From: Parcubacteria group bacterium
GTDB taxonomy: Bacteria > Patescibacteria > ABY1 > Buchananbacterales > UBA6539
DNA: 26,029 nt
Assembly (NCBI GenBank): GCA_002687175.1
Contig: NYZP01000005.1
Span: 1 to 26,029 of the forward strand
Direction of reading: 5' to 3'
Positions 1 to 7,005 of this stretch are shown here, piece after piece (within the stretch, counting starts at the first letter, position 1; each line of letters starts with the position of its first letter). Both the position numbers and the translations under genes were made by a program. The notes below the pieces were generated by a model, which saw nothing but the letters and a program-made list of their open reading frames with translations, searched no databases and was not told the origin of the DNA.

Positions 1-1
1 A

Positions 2-703
2 GAGGCTGATGCTCAAGAGACTACCGATGCTGATAATCAATATGTCAACGAAAACGAATCAACTGCGATAAGTGATGAGCCACCAACCGAACCTGCTGAG
101 CCTGAGATAGTTGATGAACAGCAAGAGCTAATTGAAGAGGAGCCACGGCAAGAATTTTATCGGCAAAAAAATGATGCCATTTTGGAACTAAAATTAACAA
201 CGGTTAATCAACCAGAAAACGTTAAAGCTTCAGAGTTGATTCAACAATTTTGGCAGAGTATTGGCGTAAAAGTTAATTTAAAAATAATTGAAGGTAGCAA
301 AATTAGTCGTGAAATTATCAAACCACGAAATTACGAAATTTTGCTATTCGGTATTATCGTTGGTTCCAATCCTGATCCTTACCCCTTCTGGCACTCTTCA
401 CAAGTTTTAGATCCCGGACTTAATTTAGCATTGCTAGCAAATCGTGAAGTTGACAAACTTTTAGAGGATGCCAAAACAAGTTTAGATCCAGAAGTTCTAC
501 AAAACAGTTACCAAAGATTCCAGGATATTTTATCAGTAGAAATTCCTGCCATTTTTCTCCACAATCCTACTTATACTTATGTCACTGATCAAAAAATTAA
601 AGGGGTTAATCTAGATAGAATTATTGTCCCCGCTGATCGCTTTAATAACTTACAAGATTGGTATATCAAAACAAAGCGTCGATACCAAGGAACTATAGAA
701 TAG
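2..703 (+). CDS. ABC transporter substrate-binding protein, family 5 (C-terminal part, 5' end outside window)
   Basis: The frame is open from the first bases of the window and ends at TAG 701-703, so the gene is cut by the left edge. The visible C-terminal part matches the family-5 (peptide/OppA-like) extracellular solute-binding fold: a strand followed by ENVKASELIQQFWQSIGVKV, the typical start of the second half of lobe II, then the YEILLFG...DPYPFWHSS segment and a C-terminal region with EIPAIFLHNP. Such proteins bind peptides or other solutes outside the membrane and pass them to an ABC permease. The first ~60 visible residues are an acidic, low-complexity stretch rich in E, D, P, T and Q that is unusual inside this fold and probably forms a disordered insertion. 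The substrate cannot be read from this fragment. Confidence 0.82.
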   Translation, partial: EADAQETTDADNQYVNENESTAISDEPPTEPAEPEIVDEQQELIEEEPRQEFYRQKNDAILELKLTTVNQPENVKASELIQQFWQSIGVKVNLKIIEGSKISREIIKPRNYEILLFGIIVGSNPDPYPFWHSSQVLDPGLNLALLANREVDKLLEDAKTSLDPEVLQNSYQRFQDILSVEIPAIFLHNPTYTYVTDQKIKGVNLDRIIVPADRFNNLQDWYIKTKRRYQGTIE

Positions 704-784
704 CGGGTAATTTCAAATTTTTAATTTTGAATAAATTTTTAATACTTTAATTTTTTAATTTTAAAAAATCAAAAAATTACCTGC
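703..784. repeat. Inverted repeat with AT-rich loop downstream of the solute-binding protein gene
   Basis: The 11-base arms at 703-713 and 774-784 are complementary apart from one G-T pair and enclose about 60 nt of nearly pure A/T. The left arm begins on the last base of the stop codon. There is no clean T-run after the right arm, so it may be an mRNA 3'-end structure rather than a standard intrinsic terminator. Confidence 0.45.
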
Positions 785-839
785 ATACTGTCAGCTAGAG
801 CCAGTAAATTTAAAAAACCATTAATCATAGATCTTAAAC

Positions 840-915
840 ATAAGATAAATATTCAAAATTAAGATATTCGAAATTCATTAAAAATTCGAAATTAAGAATT
901 AAAAATTAAATTGTC
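840..915. repeat. AT-rich AATTC-type low-complexity repeat
   Basis: This gap contains reiterated ATTCGAAATT/AAAATTAAGAATT words. Similar words recur at 13362-13403 inside elp3 and at 23880-23995. No gene is seen from 785 to 927. Confidence 0.4.
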
Positions 916-927
916 TACTATTACCTT

Positions 928-1000
928 GCGATGGTGTGGAACCGGTAGAACTAGGGGCGAGTGGCGGAACTTGCCGAAGGCAGACGCGTCAGCCAGTGCC
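928..1000 (+). pseudogene. Two tRNA-Leu-like 5' fragments
   Basis: Upstream of the intact tRNA are two stretches that resemble only the 5' part (acceptor strand plus D-arm) of a leucine tRNA. One starts at about 928 (GCGATGG, TG, then a GGAACCGGTAGA-type D-loop). The other starts at about 955 (GGCGAG, TGGCGGAAC...GGCAGACGC), with a 7-nt insertion that can fold as GCC-GAA-GGC. Neither has a matching anticodon arm, T-arm or 3' acceptor strand. They look like remnants of a tandem tRNA-Leu array. Each is only 25-40 nt, so chance similarity cannot be excluded. Confidence 0.45.
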
Positions 1001-1004
1001 TAAT

Positions 1005-1086
1005 GCCGATGTGGTGAAACTGGTAAACACGCACGGTTCAGGGCCGTGTGCTGCAAAGCTTGTGGGTTCAAGTCCCACCTCCGGCA
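1005..1086 (+). tRNA. tRNA-Leu (anticodon CAG)
   Basis: The 82-nt sequence folds as a class II tRNA. It has acceptor GCCGATG, TG at positions 8-9, a GTG/CAC D-stem with a loop containing CTGGTAAA, anticodon stem CACGG/CCGTG with loop TTCAGGG (CAG at 1039-1041), a long variable arm GCT/AGC, a T-stem GTGGG/CCCAC with loop TTCAAGT, and discriminator A at 1086. No CCA is encoded. The acceptor stem is imperfect: the 3' strand CTCCGGC gives two mismatches (5-68 A.C, 6-67 U.U) against the 5' strand. That could mean decay, gene conversion with a sister tRNA, or RNA-level tolerance. Confidence 0.9.
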
Positions 1087-1091
1087 CTCAT

Positions 1092-1119
1092 CTTACTTAA
1101 GATAACAGTCTTAAGTAAG
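1092..1119. repeat. Perfect 10-bp inverted repeat after tRNA-Leu
   Basis: CTTACTTAAG and CTTAAGTAAG enclose an 8-nt loop just after the tRNA and 20 bp before the RNase J start. It is followed by A/T but no T-run. It could be a tRNA 3'-processing or transcript-end hairpin, or a site in the rnj promoter region. Confidence 0.5.
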
Positions 1120-1138
1120 AAATAATTATTAATAAACT

Positions 1139-3019
1139 ATGAAGAAAACTACTAAAAAATTTACCCCCCGAGGCTCAACAAAATCGAGCCAAGGAGGATC
1201 TTGGTCTGGTAAAAGAAAAAACCAGCAACCAAAAAAAGTTAATAAAACTCAATCAGCTCCCAAGTCAAGGCCTAAGAGCAAGGCTAAAAAAACTGTTAAA
1301 CAGTTCATTAAAGGTGGTGGAGCTACCCGTCCAAAAGTTGATCATCAAAAAGGTCCAGATAAATTAAAAATTTATGCTTTAGGTGGTTTAGAAGAAGTTG
1401 GACGTAATATGACCGTTTTTGAGTATGGTAAAGATATTGTTATCTTAGACATGGGCAACCAATTCCCAGACGAAGATATGCATGGTATCGATTATATCAT
1501 TCCTAATATTTCTTCTCTGCAAGGAAAAGAAAAAAATATTAGAGCGGTTATTATTAGTCATGGTCATATGGACCATATTGGTGCCGCACCACATTTACTA
1601 CCTAAACTGGGTAATCCCCTAATCATTGCCGCACCAATGACCGCTGCCCTCCTAAAAAGACAACTAGCCGATCATCATGAAAAATTTACTCCCAATATCT
1701 CCGAAATTAAATCAATCAATAAGGTTTATAAATTGGGAAATTTTAAAGTAAATTTCTTTGCGGTGACTCACAGTATTAAAGATGCCGTTGGTTTAATTCT
1801 GGAAACACCGGCTGGTACCATTATTCATCCTGGTGATTGGCGATATGACCTTGACCCAGTTGATGGACCAAAAACGGACATGCGGCATCTAGCTAAGTGG
1901 AATAAAAAAAATAAACCATCAATCTTAATGATGGAGAGTTTAGGCTCAACGCAAGCTGGACATCAAGGTTCGGAAAAAGAGGTTTATAATAATATTCAAA
2001 ATATTATTCAAAATTCTAATGGCCGAGTTATTTTTGGTACCTTCTCCTCAATGGTTGAACGAATTGGTCAAGTGATACAAATTTCCGAAAACAGCGGCAA
2101 GAAAGTGGCCATTGATGGTTTTAGTATGAAAGCTAACATTGAAATTGGTAAAGCTTTTGGTTTTATCAAACATGGTAAACACACGATGATTGATATTTCT
2201 AAAGTTCATGATTATCCCAAAAATAAAGTGGTGGTAATTTGTACCGGATCACAAGGTGAAGGCCGAGCGGTGTTAAGTCGGATTGCTAATGGTGATCATC
2301 ACTACCTAAAAGTTGAACCAAAAGATACTATTGTTTTCTCTTCATCGGTTATTCCGGGAAACGAACGAACTATTCAATACCTTAAAGATAATTTGTATCG
2401 CCAAGGCGCCAATGTTATTCATAAAGAAATCATGGATGTTCATGCTGGTGGCCATGGAAAAATTGAAGACATTAAATTACTACTTAGTGAAGTTAAGCCT
2501 GGCTTTCTGATTCCTGTTTACGCTAACCACTACTTACTACATGAATCAGCTAAAGTGGCCGTCAGCACTGGAATTCCCCGATCAAAAATTTTTGTAGCGG
2601 ATAATGGACAAATAATTGAATTCGATAAAAAGGGTGGTCGATTAACTAATCAAAAAGTAGATACCAGTCATGTATTTGTTGATGGTCTGGGGGTTGGTGA
2701 CGTGTCACAGGTGGTATTACGCGATCGCCAAGTCATGGCCGATGATGGGATGATCGTGGTTATTGCTACCATTGACCGTAAAAAGGGTCAACTGGTCCAA
2801 AATCCAGATCTAATCTCTCGAGGTTTTATTTACATGAAAGAAAATAAAAAGTTAATTGAAGAAACTCGCTCAACCGCAAAAAAAATATTCAAAGAGAACT
2901 TAAAAGGTGGTGTTGATGAAAACTATTACAAAGACCGGATTAGAAATGAAATTGGTAAATTTCTTTACAAAAAAACCCAACGTCGACCAATGGTCTTGCC
3001 TGTAATTATTCAAGTCTAA
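1139..3019 (+). CDS. rnj: Ribonuclease J family protein
   Basis: A metallo-beta-lactamase/beta-CASP ribonuclease that would process and degrade RNA (endonuclease and 5'-3' exonuclease in characterised RNase J). The zinc motif HGHMDH is at residues 141-146. HPGDWRYD supplies the later metal aspartate, and DVHAGGHG supplies the distal histidine of the beta-CASP part. Residues 1-72 form a Lys/Arg/Ser/Gln-rich tail before the catalytic domain, likely an RNA- or ribosome-binding extension. Two normally well-conserved places differ: the usual SDSTNA segment reads ESLGSTQAG, and the usual IPVHGEYR segment reads IPVYANHYL. Both seem to be lineage variation, because the core metal ligands are kept. 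The 626-aa length exceeds the usual ~550 because of the tail. No SD precedes the ATG. It lies just after a tRNA gene. Confidence 0.93.
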   Translation: MKKTTKKFTPRGSTKSSQGGSWSGKRKNQQPKKVNKTQSAPKSRPKSKAKKTVKQFIKGGGATRPKVDHQKGPDKLKIYALGGLEEVGRNMTVFEYGKDIVILDMGNQFPDEDMHGIDYIIPNISSLQGKEKNIRAVIISHGHMDHIGAAPHLLPKLGNPLIIAAPMTAALLKRQLADHHEKFTPNISEIKSINKVYKLGNFKVNFFAVTHSIKDAVGLILETPAGTIIHPGDWRYDLDPVDGPKTDMRHLAKWNKKNKPSILMMESLGSTQAGHQGSEKEVYNNIQNIIQNSNGRVIFGTFSSMVERIGQVIQISENSGKKVAIDGFSMKANIEIGKAFGFIKHGKHTMIDISKVHDYPKNKVVVICTGSQGEGRAVLSRIANGDHHYLKVEPKDTIVFSSSVIPGNERTIQYLKDNLYRQGANVIHKEIMDVHAGGHGKIEDIKLLLSEVKPGFLIPVYANHYLLHESAKVAVSTGIPRSKIFVADNGQIIEFDKKGGRLTNQKVDTSHVFVDGLGVGDVSQVVLRDRQVMADDGMIVVIATIDRKKGQLVQNPDLISRGFIYMKENKKLIEETRSTAKKIFKENLKGGVDENYYKDRIRNEIGKFLYKKTQRRPMVLPVIIQV

Positions 3020-3052
3020 AAAAAAGAGGACTACGACTTTTGGGTAATCCTC
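3018..3052 (-). terminator. Intrinsic terminator of the 3081-3293 gene
   Basis: On the minus strand a 9-bp stem (GAGGATTAC/GTAGTCCTC, one mismatch) with a 9-nt loop is followed by eight T. The T-run overlaps the RNase J stop codon on the other strand. Confidence 0.8.
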
Positions 3053-3080
3053 AGGGTCAGTTAATCTTACATCTAGTATG

Positions 3081-3293
3081 TTAAGATTTCTCTACAAAGA
3101 CCTGTTTGTTTGGGCCGGCATGATAAGTGGTTGTAGGCTCATTAACCGGAACATATGTATTAGGGTTTTTAACGGATTCTAATTTCTTCATCTGAATATG
3201 GCTCATTCCGCTTTCAGAAGGAAGGAAAAAGAGAGCACCGTCCGGCAGATTACCAAATGTGGTTTCTGCCAATTCTGGCGTTGTGGTACACAT
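3081..3293 (-). CDS. Small hypothetical protein (70 aa)
   Basis: A short gene with good signals. CAGGAG lies 7 nt before the ATG, a consensus promoter lies upstream at 3335-3363, and an intrinsic terminator lies just downstream. The protein has no signal peptide or membrane segment. It contains TFGNLPDGALFFLPS, a central KKLESVKNPNTYVPVN and a C-terminal QVFVEKS. This pattern (F-x-x-L-P-x-G-x-x-F, then a Lys, then V-x-V at the end) suggests a small beta-rich domain of the sort seen in short uncharacterised bacterial and phage proteins, but I do not recognise a named family. It is an independent one-gene unit, divergent from the T-box leader. Confidence 0.75.
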   Translation of the reverse strand: MCTTTPELAETTFGNLPDGALFFLPSESGMSHIQMKKLESVKNPNTYVPVNEPTTTYHAGPNKQVFVEKS

Positions 3294-3334
3294 TGTTCTT
3301 CTCCTGTTTTTCCTATCAACATGATGGGGTTTAA

Positions 3335-3363
3335 ATATTACTACTAAATTTTTGCTTTGTCAA
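3335..3363 (-). promoter_or_regulatory. Promoter of the 3081-3293 gene
   Basis: Minus-strand TTGACA (3363-3358), 17-nt spacer, TAATAT (3340-3335). Transcription would start about 35 nt before the ATG. Confidence 0.75.
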
Positions 3364-3382
3364 GCCAAAATTAAATACATAG

Positions 3383-3410
3383 TTGACAAATTTTTGATAC
3401 CTGCTAAACT
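3383..3410 (+). promoter_or_regulatory. Promoter of the T-box leader
   Basis: TTGACA (3383-3388), 16-nt spacer, TAAACT (3405-3410). The expected start is near 3417, giving a leader of about 350 nt up to the T-box terminator. Confidence 0.65.
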
Positions 3411-3431
3411 GTATTTATCTTTAAAAACCTT

Positions 3432-3453
3432 GTCCTGAACTAGTTTCAGGATC
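3432..3453. repeat. Palindromic REP-like element, copy 1 (inverted with respect to copy 2)
   Basis: The element GTCCTGAAC-N4-TTCAGGATC recurs in inverted orientation at 3687-3708, so the two copies flank most of the T-box leader. Each copy is itself a CCTGAA/TTCAGG hairpin. Confidence 0.6.
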
Positions 3454-3490
3454 TAAAACCTTTGACGCATGTCCTTTGACTTGGACGCCG

Positions 3491-3518
3491 CCCTGAGCGA
3501 GCGTAGCGAGTCGAAGGG
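3491..3518. repeat. GC-rich REP-like element in the T-box leader
   Basis: The word CCCTGAGCGAGCG...GTCGAAGGG stands out by base composition from the AT-rich surroundings. A related word (CCTTCGCTTCGCTCAGGG) occurs at 14850-14870 in another non-coding spot. Dispersed elements of this type are known in many bacterial genomes. Confidence 0.6.
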
Positions 3519-3686
3519 TTGGGCATGCTGAGGTGACTTCTGCGCTAGTGGAAGTTCGGCCGCCTCCGTAATCATGGGCTAACTGATGTCGTTCCTGACA
3601 TATTGGGAAGGCAGAGTCAGTAAAAGTGATTAAAAAATATCCGTACTGACACGGATTTTTTTAATAAAAAGGGTGGTACCACGGGA

Positions 3687-3708
3687 GATCCTGAATCAAG
3701 TTCAGGAC
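3687..3708. repeat. Palindromic REP-like element, copy 2, inside the T-box antiterminator loop
   Basis: GATCCTGAA-N4-GTTCAGGAC sits between the T-box motif and the strand that pairs with it. It is the inverted copy of 3432-3453. It could fold as a separate small hairpin without breaking the antiterminator. Confidence 0.6.
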
Positions 3709-3810
3709 TAAAGCCTTTCGTCCCTTATGTGTATTTTAAATACACCTAAGAGATGGACGGTTTTTTTAATTATTAATCTTTAATGTTCTTTGATCGAATG
3801 GAGGTGAAAA

Positions 3811-4044
3811 ATGGGTTTCGGAAGCGTCTCAGGACCATCATTCACCATAACTGGTGGACAGAAATGCCCTGAATGTCACGAAAAAGATAATGGTAACCTT
3901 TGCATTGATGGTTCCTTAAGTGAACCACGTAATCACGTTGCTGTTTGCCTCAAATGCCGAATTATACTCTGTGCTATTTGTGGCAAAAAGATTGGCCAAC
4001 AAGAAATGGGCAAAAAATATTCTTGCTGCGAAGTCAAGAATTAG
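3811..4044 (+). CDS. Small zinc-ribbon-like protein under T-box control (77 aa)
   Basis: GGAGGTG lies 5 nt before the ATG, a near-ideal SD. The protein holds eight cysteines: CPEC at residues 19-22, a single Cys, then CLKC and CAIC pairs and a CC near the end. This layout suggests one or two zinc-binding ribbons. There is no membrane segment. It is the only gene between the T-box leader and a strong intrinsic terminator (4066-4102), so its expression should rise when the sensed tRNA is uncharged. That points to a role in translation or amino-acid stress, but the family is not recognised and no function is assigned. Confidence 0.8.
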   Translation: MGFGSVSGPSFTITGGQKCPECHEKDNGNLCIDGSLSEPRNHVAVCLKCRIILCAICGKKIGQQEMGKKYSCCEVKN

Positions 4045-4065
4045 TGAGTTTGGAGGCCGCTGCAT

Positions 4066-4102
4066 GTGGGGAAGGTTTACATAAATACTTCCCCACTTTT
4101 TT
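4066..4102 (+). terminator. Intrinsic terminator after the zinc-ribbon gene
   Basis: Perfect 9-bp stem GTGGGGAAG/CTTCCCCAC with a 13-nt loop, then TTTTTT. It separates the T-box-controlled gene from trpS. Confidence 0.9.
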
Positions 4103-4119
4103 CTTTAAGGTACATCTGA

Positions 4120-4125
4120 TACAAT
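4120..4125 (+). promoter_or_regulatory. -10 box of trpS (leaderless start)
   Basis: TACAAT ends 6 nt before the trpS ATG, so transcription would begin at or next to the start codon. No SD is present. No convincing -35 box is seen, since the preceding terminator T-run occupies that place. Confidence 0.5.
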
Positions 4126-4131
4126 AAACAT

Positions 4132-5100
4132 ATGAAAAAAGAAATAATACTGTCTGGCGTGCAACCAACAGGAAAACTACATATTGGAAACTACTTGGGT
4201 TCTTTACGCAACTTTGTTGAGTTACAAAAAAAACATGACTGTTTATTTGCTATTGTAGATTATCACTCTATCACCGCTGATTATGACCCAAGAACCAAGC
4301 AAGACGAGGTGATTGAACTTGGGAAGGAATTTTTAGCCGCTGGATTGGATCCCAAAAAATGTACCTTATTTATTCAATCTTATGTGCCGGAACATATGGA
4401 GCTAGCTTGGATACTTAATACGGTTACGCCTGTCTCCTTCCTTGAACGTATGACCCAATATAAAGACAAGGCCGGCCGGCAAAAGCAAAACATCAATCTG
4501 GGTCTATTTGATTATCCGGTATTACAAGCGGCTGATATTTTAATATATAAAGCCACCACCGTTCCCGTAGGTAAAGATCAGGAACAACATCTTGAATTAA
4601 CTCGTCAGATTGCACGATTTTTTAATAATAAATTTGGTAATACTTTTAAAGAGCCTAAAACATTATTTACTGACACACCTAAAGTGATGAGCCTCCTAGC
4701 ACCAGACAAAAAGATGTCAAAAAGTTTGGGAGATAATCACTGTATCTATATTGATGACAAACCTGAGGTTATTCAAAAAAAATTGGCCAAGGCAGTAACT
4801 GACACTGGAGATGGCAAGAGCCTAGGCGCCAAAAATCTTATTGACCTAGTCAAAATATTTGGTGATCAAAAAACTTATCAAGATTTTCAAACTAAAAGCC
4901 AAACTGGAAACTTACAGTACTCTGAACTTAAACAAAAGTTAGCTGAAGATATTGCCAAATACTTTTCAGACTTTAGAAAAGCTAAAGCTAAAATTTCCGA
5001 CACTGAGGTCAAAAAAGTTTTTATTACTGGATCAAAAAAAGCCCAAGCCAAAGCAGCTAAAAACTTAGAAGAAATTAGAAAAAAGATTGGGATTAGATAA
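4132..5100 (+). CDS. trpS: Tryptophan--tRNA ligase
   Basis: Class I aminoacyl-tRNA synthetase that charges tRNA-Trp with tryptophan using ATP. The N-terminus ILSGVQPTGKLHIGNYLGSL is the typical TrpRS opening, with the HIGN motif at residues 17-20. MSLLAPDKKMSKSLG carries KMSKS at 194-198. DYPVLQAADILIYKATTVPVG is the usual TrpRS active-site segment. The 322-aa length is normal for bacterial TrpRS. It lies downstream of a T-box leader, but a strong terminator and a possible private promoter intervene, so control of trpS by that T-box is uncertain. The stop codon overlaps the next gene's ATG by one base. Confidence 0.97.
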   Translation: MKKEIILSGVQPTGKLHIGNYLGSLRNFVELQKKHDCLFAIVDYHSITADYDPRTKQDEVIELGKEFLAAGLDPKKCTLFIQSYVPEHMELAWILNTVTPVSFLERMTQYKDKAGRQKQNINLGLFDYPVLQAADILIYKATTVPVGKDQEQHLELTRQIARFFNNKFGNTFKEPKTLFTDTPKVMSLLAPDKKMSKSLGDNHCIYIDDKPEVIQKKLAKAVTDTGDGKSLGAKNLIDLVKIFGDQKTYQDFQTKSQTGNLQYSELKQKLAEDIAKYFSDFRKAKAKISDTEVKKVFITGSKKAQAKAAKNLEEIRKKIGIR

Positions 5101-5651
5101 TGGTAGATATAATAATATACGTCATTGTTTTAACAGTGGCTGGAGCTAGTATCCTTATTTCTCTGTTGATTGGCAGTAGCGCAATCGCTATTTTTTTCAC
5201 CAGAGTACCGTTTGTCCCTACCCCAAAAAGAAACGTTAAAATTATTATTGATCAATTTGATCTAAAACCCGGACAAATATTTTATGATTTGGGATGCGGC
5301 GATGGCCGTTTTTTAATTGAGGCTGAACGTCGTGGGGCTAAATCTTCAGGTTTTGAAATTGCGCCTTGGGCTTACGTCAGAGCTAAGATAAGCATTGCTT
5401 TACATAAAAGTCGAGCTATTGTACAATATAAAAACTTTTATAGTGCTGACCTGTCAAACGCTGATGCGGTTTTTTGTTTCTTGATAAATACGGTCATGCC
5501 GAAGGTAGAAAAAAAACTGCTGGCCGAGTTAAAACCAGGAGCTAAAATAGTTTGTTACGGCTTTAAATTACCTACTTGGAAGCCGGCCAAAGTAATTGAC
5601 TTAAAACCTAAAGACAAGAGATCTAGTAATATCTATTTATACATAAAATAA
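5100..5651 (+). CDS. Membrane-anchored class I SAM-dependent methyltransferase
   Basis: A single N-terminal hydrophobic helix (residues ~3-34) is followed by TRVPFVPTPKRNV and a Rossmann methyltransferase domain with motif I YDLGCGDGRFLIEAERRGAK. A GFEIAPW segment for the adenosyl ribose follows. The membrane helix, a proline-containing linker and a compact domain of ~140 residues recall the FAM173/ANTKMT-like lysine methyltransferases and their bacterial relatives, but the substrate cannot be read here. Its ATG shares one base with the trpS stop, so it is translationally coupled to trpS. It is probably on the cytoplasmic face of the membrane. Confidence 0.85.
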   Translation: MVDIIIYVIVLTVAGASILISLLIGSSAIAIFFTRVPFVPTPKRNVKIIIDQFDLKPGQIFYDLGCGDGRFLIEAERRGAKSSGFEIAPWAYVRAKISIALHKSRAIVQYKNFYSADLSNADAVFCFLINTVMPKVEKKLLAELKPGAKIVCYGFKLPTWKPAKVIDLKPKDKRSSNIYLYIK

Positions 5652-5662
5652 ATTAAAAAATT

Positions 5663-6916
5663 ATGGCAAACCCATTTGATAATGCGATGAAGCAACTTGA
5701 CCAAGCTGCTGAAATTATTGGTGACAATGACCGTCTAGAAGAATTAAGAAAACCAAATAAAATCTTACAAGCAGAAATTGAGATTGATATGGACGATGGA
5801 ACCAAAAAAAAATTCCCCGCTTATAGAGTTCAATACAATAATAACTGTGGCCCTTATAAAGGTGGCATTAGATTTCATCCAAAAGTTGATCTCGATGAAG
5901 TCAAGGCTCTTTCCTTTTGGATGACAATTAAGACTGCTGTCGTCGAAATTCCGATGGGTGGCGGTAAAGGTGGTATTGAAGTTGATCCTAAACAACTTAG
6001 TCAAACAGAATTAGAAAAACTGTCCCGTGGTTTTGTAAAGGAATTCTATAAAGACTTAGGACCAGATAAGGATGTTCCAGCTCCTGACGTTAACACAAAC
6101 TCACAAATTATGGATTGGATGGTAGACGAGTATGGTAAATTAACTGGTAAACCTCAACCGGCTATGATTACCGGAAAATCAATTGAGGCTGGTGGTTCAC
6201 TTGGCCGAGCTACGGCCACAGCTGACGGTGGCTTTTTTATTTTAAAAGAAATAGTTAAAGAACTTGGAGTACTTCCAGAAGATTTAACTGTTGTCGTTCA
6301 AGGATATGGCAACGCTGGGGCAAACATGGTTGACTTGATGTACAATGCTGGCTTTAAAGTAATAGGAGTATCTGATTCAAAAAATGCCGTGATCGATCCT
6401 ACCAAACAAGGTTTTGATACTAATATTATTAAAGCGATTAAACAAAATCATGGTAGCCTAGACGTTTGTATTGGTAATGAAACCGATAAATGTCAAATAG
6501 TCCATGATGCCATGCCACCTCATAAAATTTTAGAAGCCGATGCCGATATTTTAGTTTTGGCTGCTTTAGAAAATCAAATCACCGAAGAGAATGTCAAAGA
6601 AATTAAAGCTCGCTTTATTATTGAATTAGCTAACGGTCCAATAACCCCAGAAGCTGATCAATTATTGAATGATAGGGGGATGTTGATTATTCCCGATGTT
6701 TTGGCTAATGCTGGTGGAGTAACGGTTTCCTATTTTGAGTGGAAACAAAATATGGAAAACCAAAAATGGACCGAGCAAGAAGTTAAAGAAAAGCTAAAAC
6801 CAATCATTTTAGATGCTTACAACAACACTCGAGACGTCGCCCGAAAACATAATATTAGCCTAAGAACTGCAGCTTTTGTTTCAGCTATTAAAAAAGTTTG
6901 TCTAACTGGTGAATAA
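5663..6916 (+). CDS. gdhA: Glutamate dehydrogenase (Glu/Leu/Phe/Val dehydrogenase family)
   Basis: Catalyses reversible oxidative deamination of glutamate to 2-oxoglutarate with NAD(P). Family motifs are all present: PYKGGIRFHP with substrate lysine near residue 66, PMGGGKGGI with catalytic lysine near 102, PAPDVNT with the catalytic aspartate near 142, and the dinucleotide-binding VVVQGYGNAG in the second domain. The 417-aa length fits the hexameric bacterial/archaeal type. The start is 11 nt after the methyltransferase stop, with no SD. It is followed by an intrinsic terminator and converges with murI, whose substrate is also glutamate. Confidence 0.97.
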   Translation: MANPFDNAMKQLDQAAEIIGDNDRLEELRKPNKILQAEIEIDMDDGTKKKFPAYRVQYNNNCGPYKGGIRFHPKVDLDEVKALSFWMTIKTAVVEIPMGGGKGGIEVDPKQLSQTELEKLSRGFVKEFYKDLGPDKDVPAPDVNTNSQIMDWMVDEYGKLTGKPQPAMITGKSIEAGGSLGRATATADGGFFILKEIVKELGVLPEDLTVVVQGYGNAGANMVDLMYNAGFKVIGVSDSKNAVIDPTKQGFDTNIIKAIKQNHGSLDVCIGNETDKCQIVHDAMPPHKILEADADILVLAALENQITEENVKEIKARFIIELANGPITPEADQLLNDRGMLIIPDVLANAGGVTVSYFEWKQNMENQKWTEQEVKEKLKPIILDAYNNTRDVARKHNISLRTAAFVSAIKKVCLTGE

Positions 6917-6972
6917 TCAAAAACAGCACTCCAATCTAAGTACTGTTGATAATTAATTTTTTATAAAATGAA

Positions 6973-7005
6973 AGTCTCCTTACGTAACTCTTAAGGGGAT
7001 TTTTT
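6973..7005 (+). terminator. Intrinsic terminator after glutamate dehydrogenase
   Basis: A 10-bp stem AGTCTCCTTA/TAAGGGGATT (with G-T pairs) and a 9-nt loop lead into a T6 run. It abuts the murI stop codon from the other strand, so it lies exactly between the convergent genes. Confidence 0.8.

Larger units (their letters stand above)
3418..3767 (+). promoter_or_regulatory. T-box riboswitch leader
   Basis: The signature antiterminator sequence AGGGTGGTACCACGG is at 3670-3684, and its 3' partner CCTTTCGTCCCTT is at 3714-3726. The competing terminator pairs CGTCC (3719-3723) with GGACG (3755-3759) around a long inner hairpin and ends in seven T (3761-3767). T-box leaders sense uncharged tRNA and permit readthrough. 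The TGGT in the bulge would pair with a tRNA 3' end ACCA, which means discriminator A. The Stem I region (about 3460-3600) is hard to fold by eye and carries repeat insertions. A TGG at 3575-3577 is only a weak specifier candidate. The first gene downstream is the zinc-ribbon protein at 3811. Confidence 0.85.
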
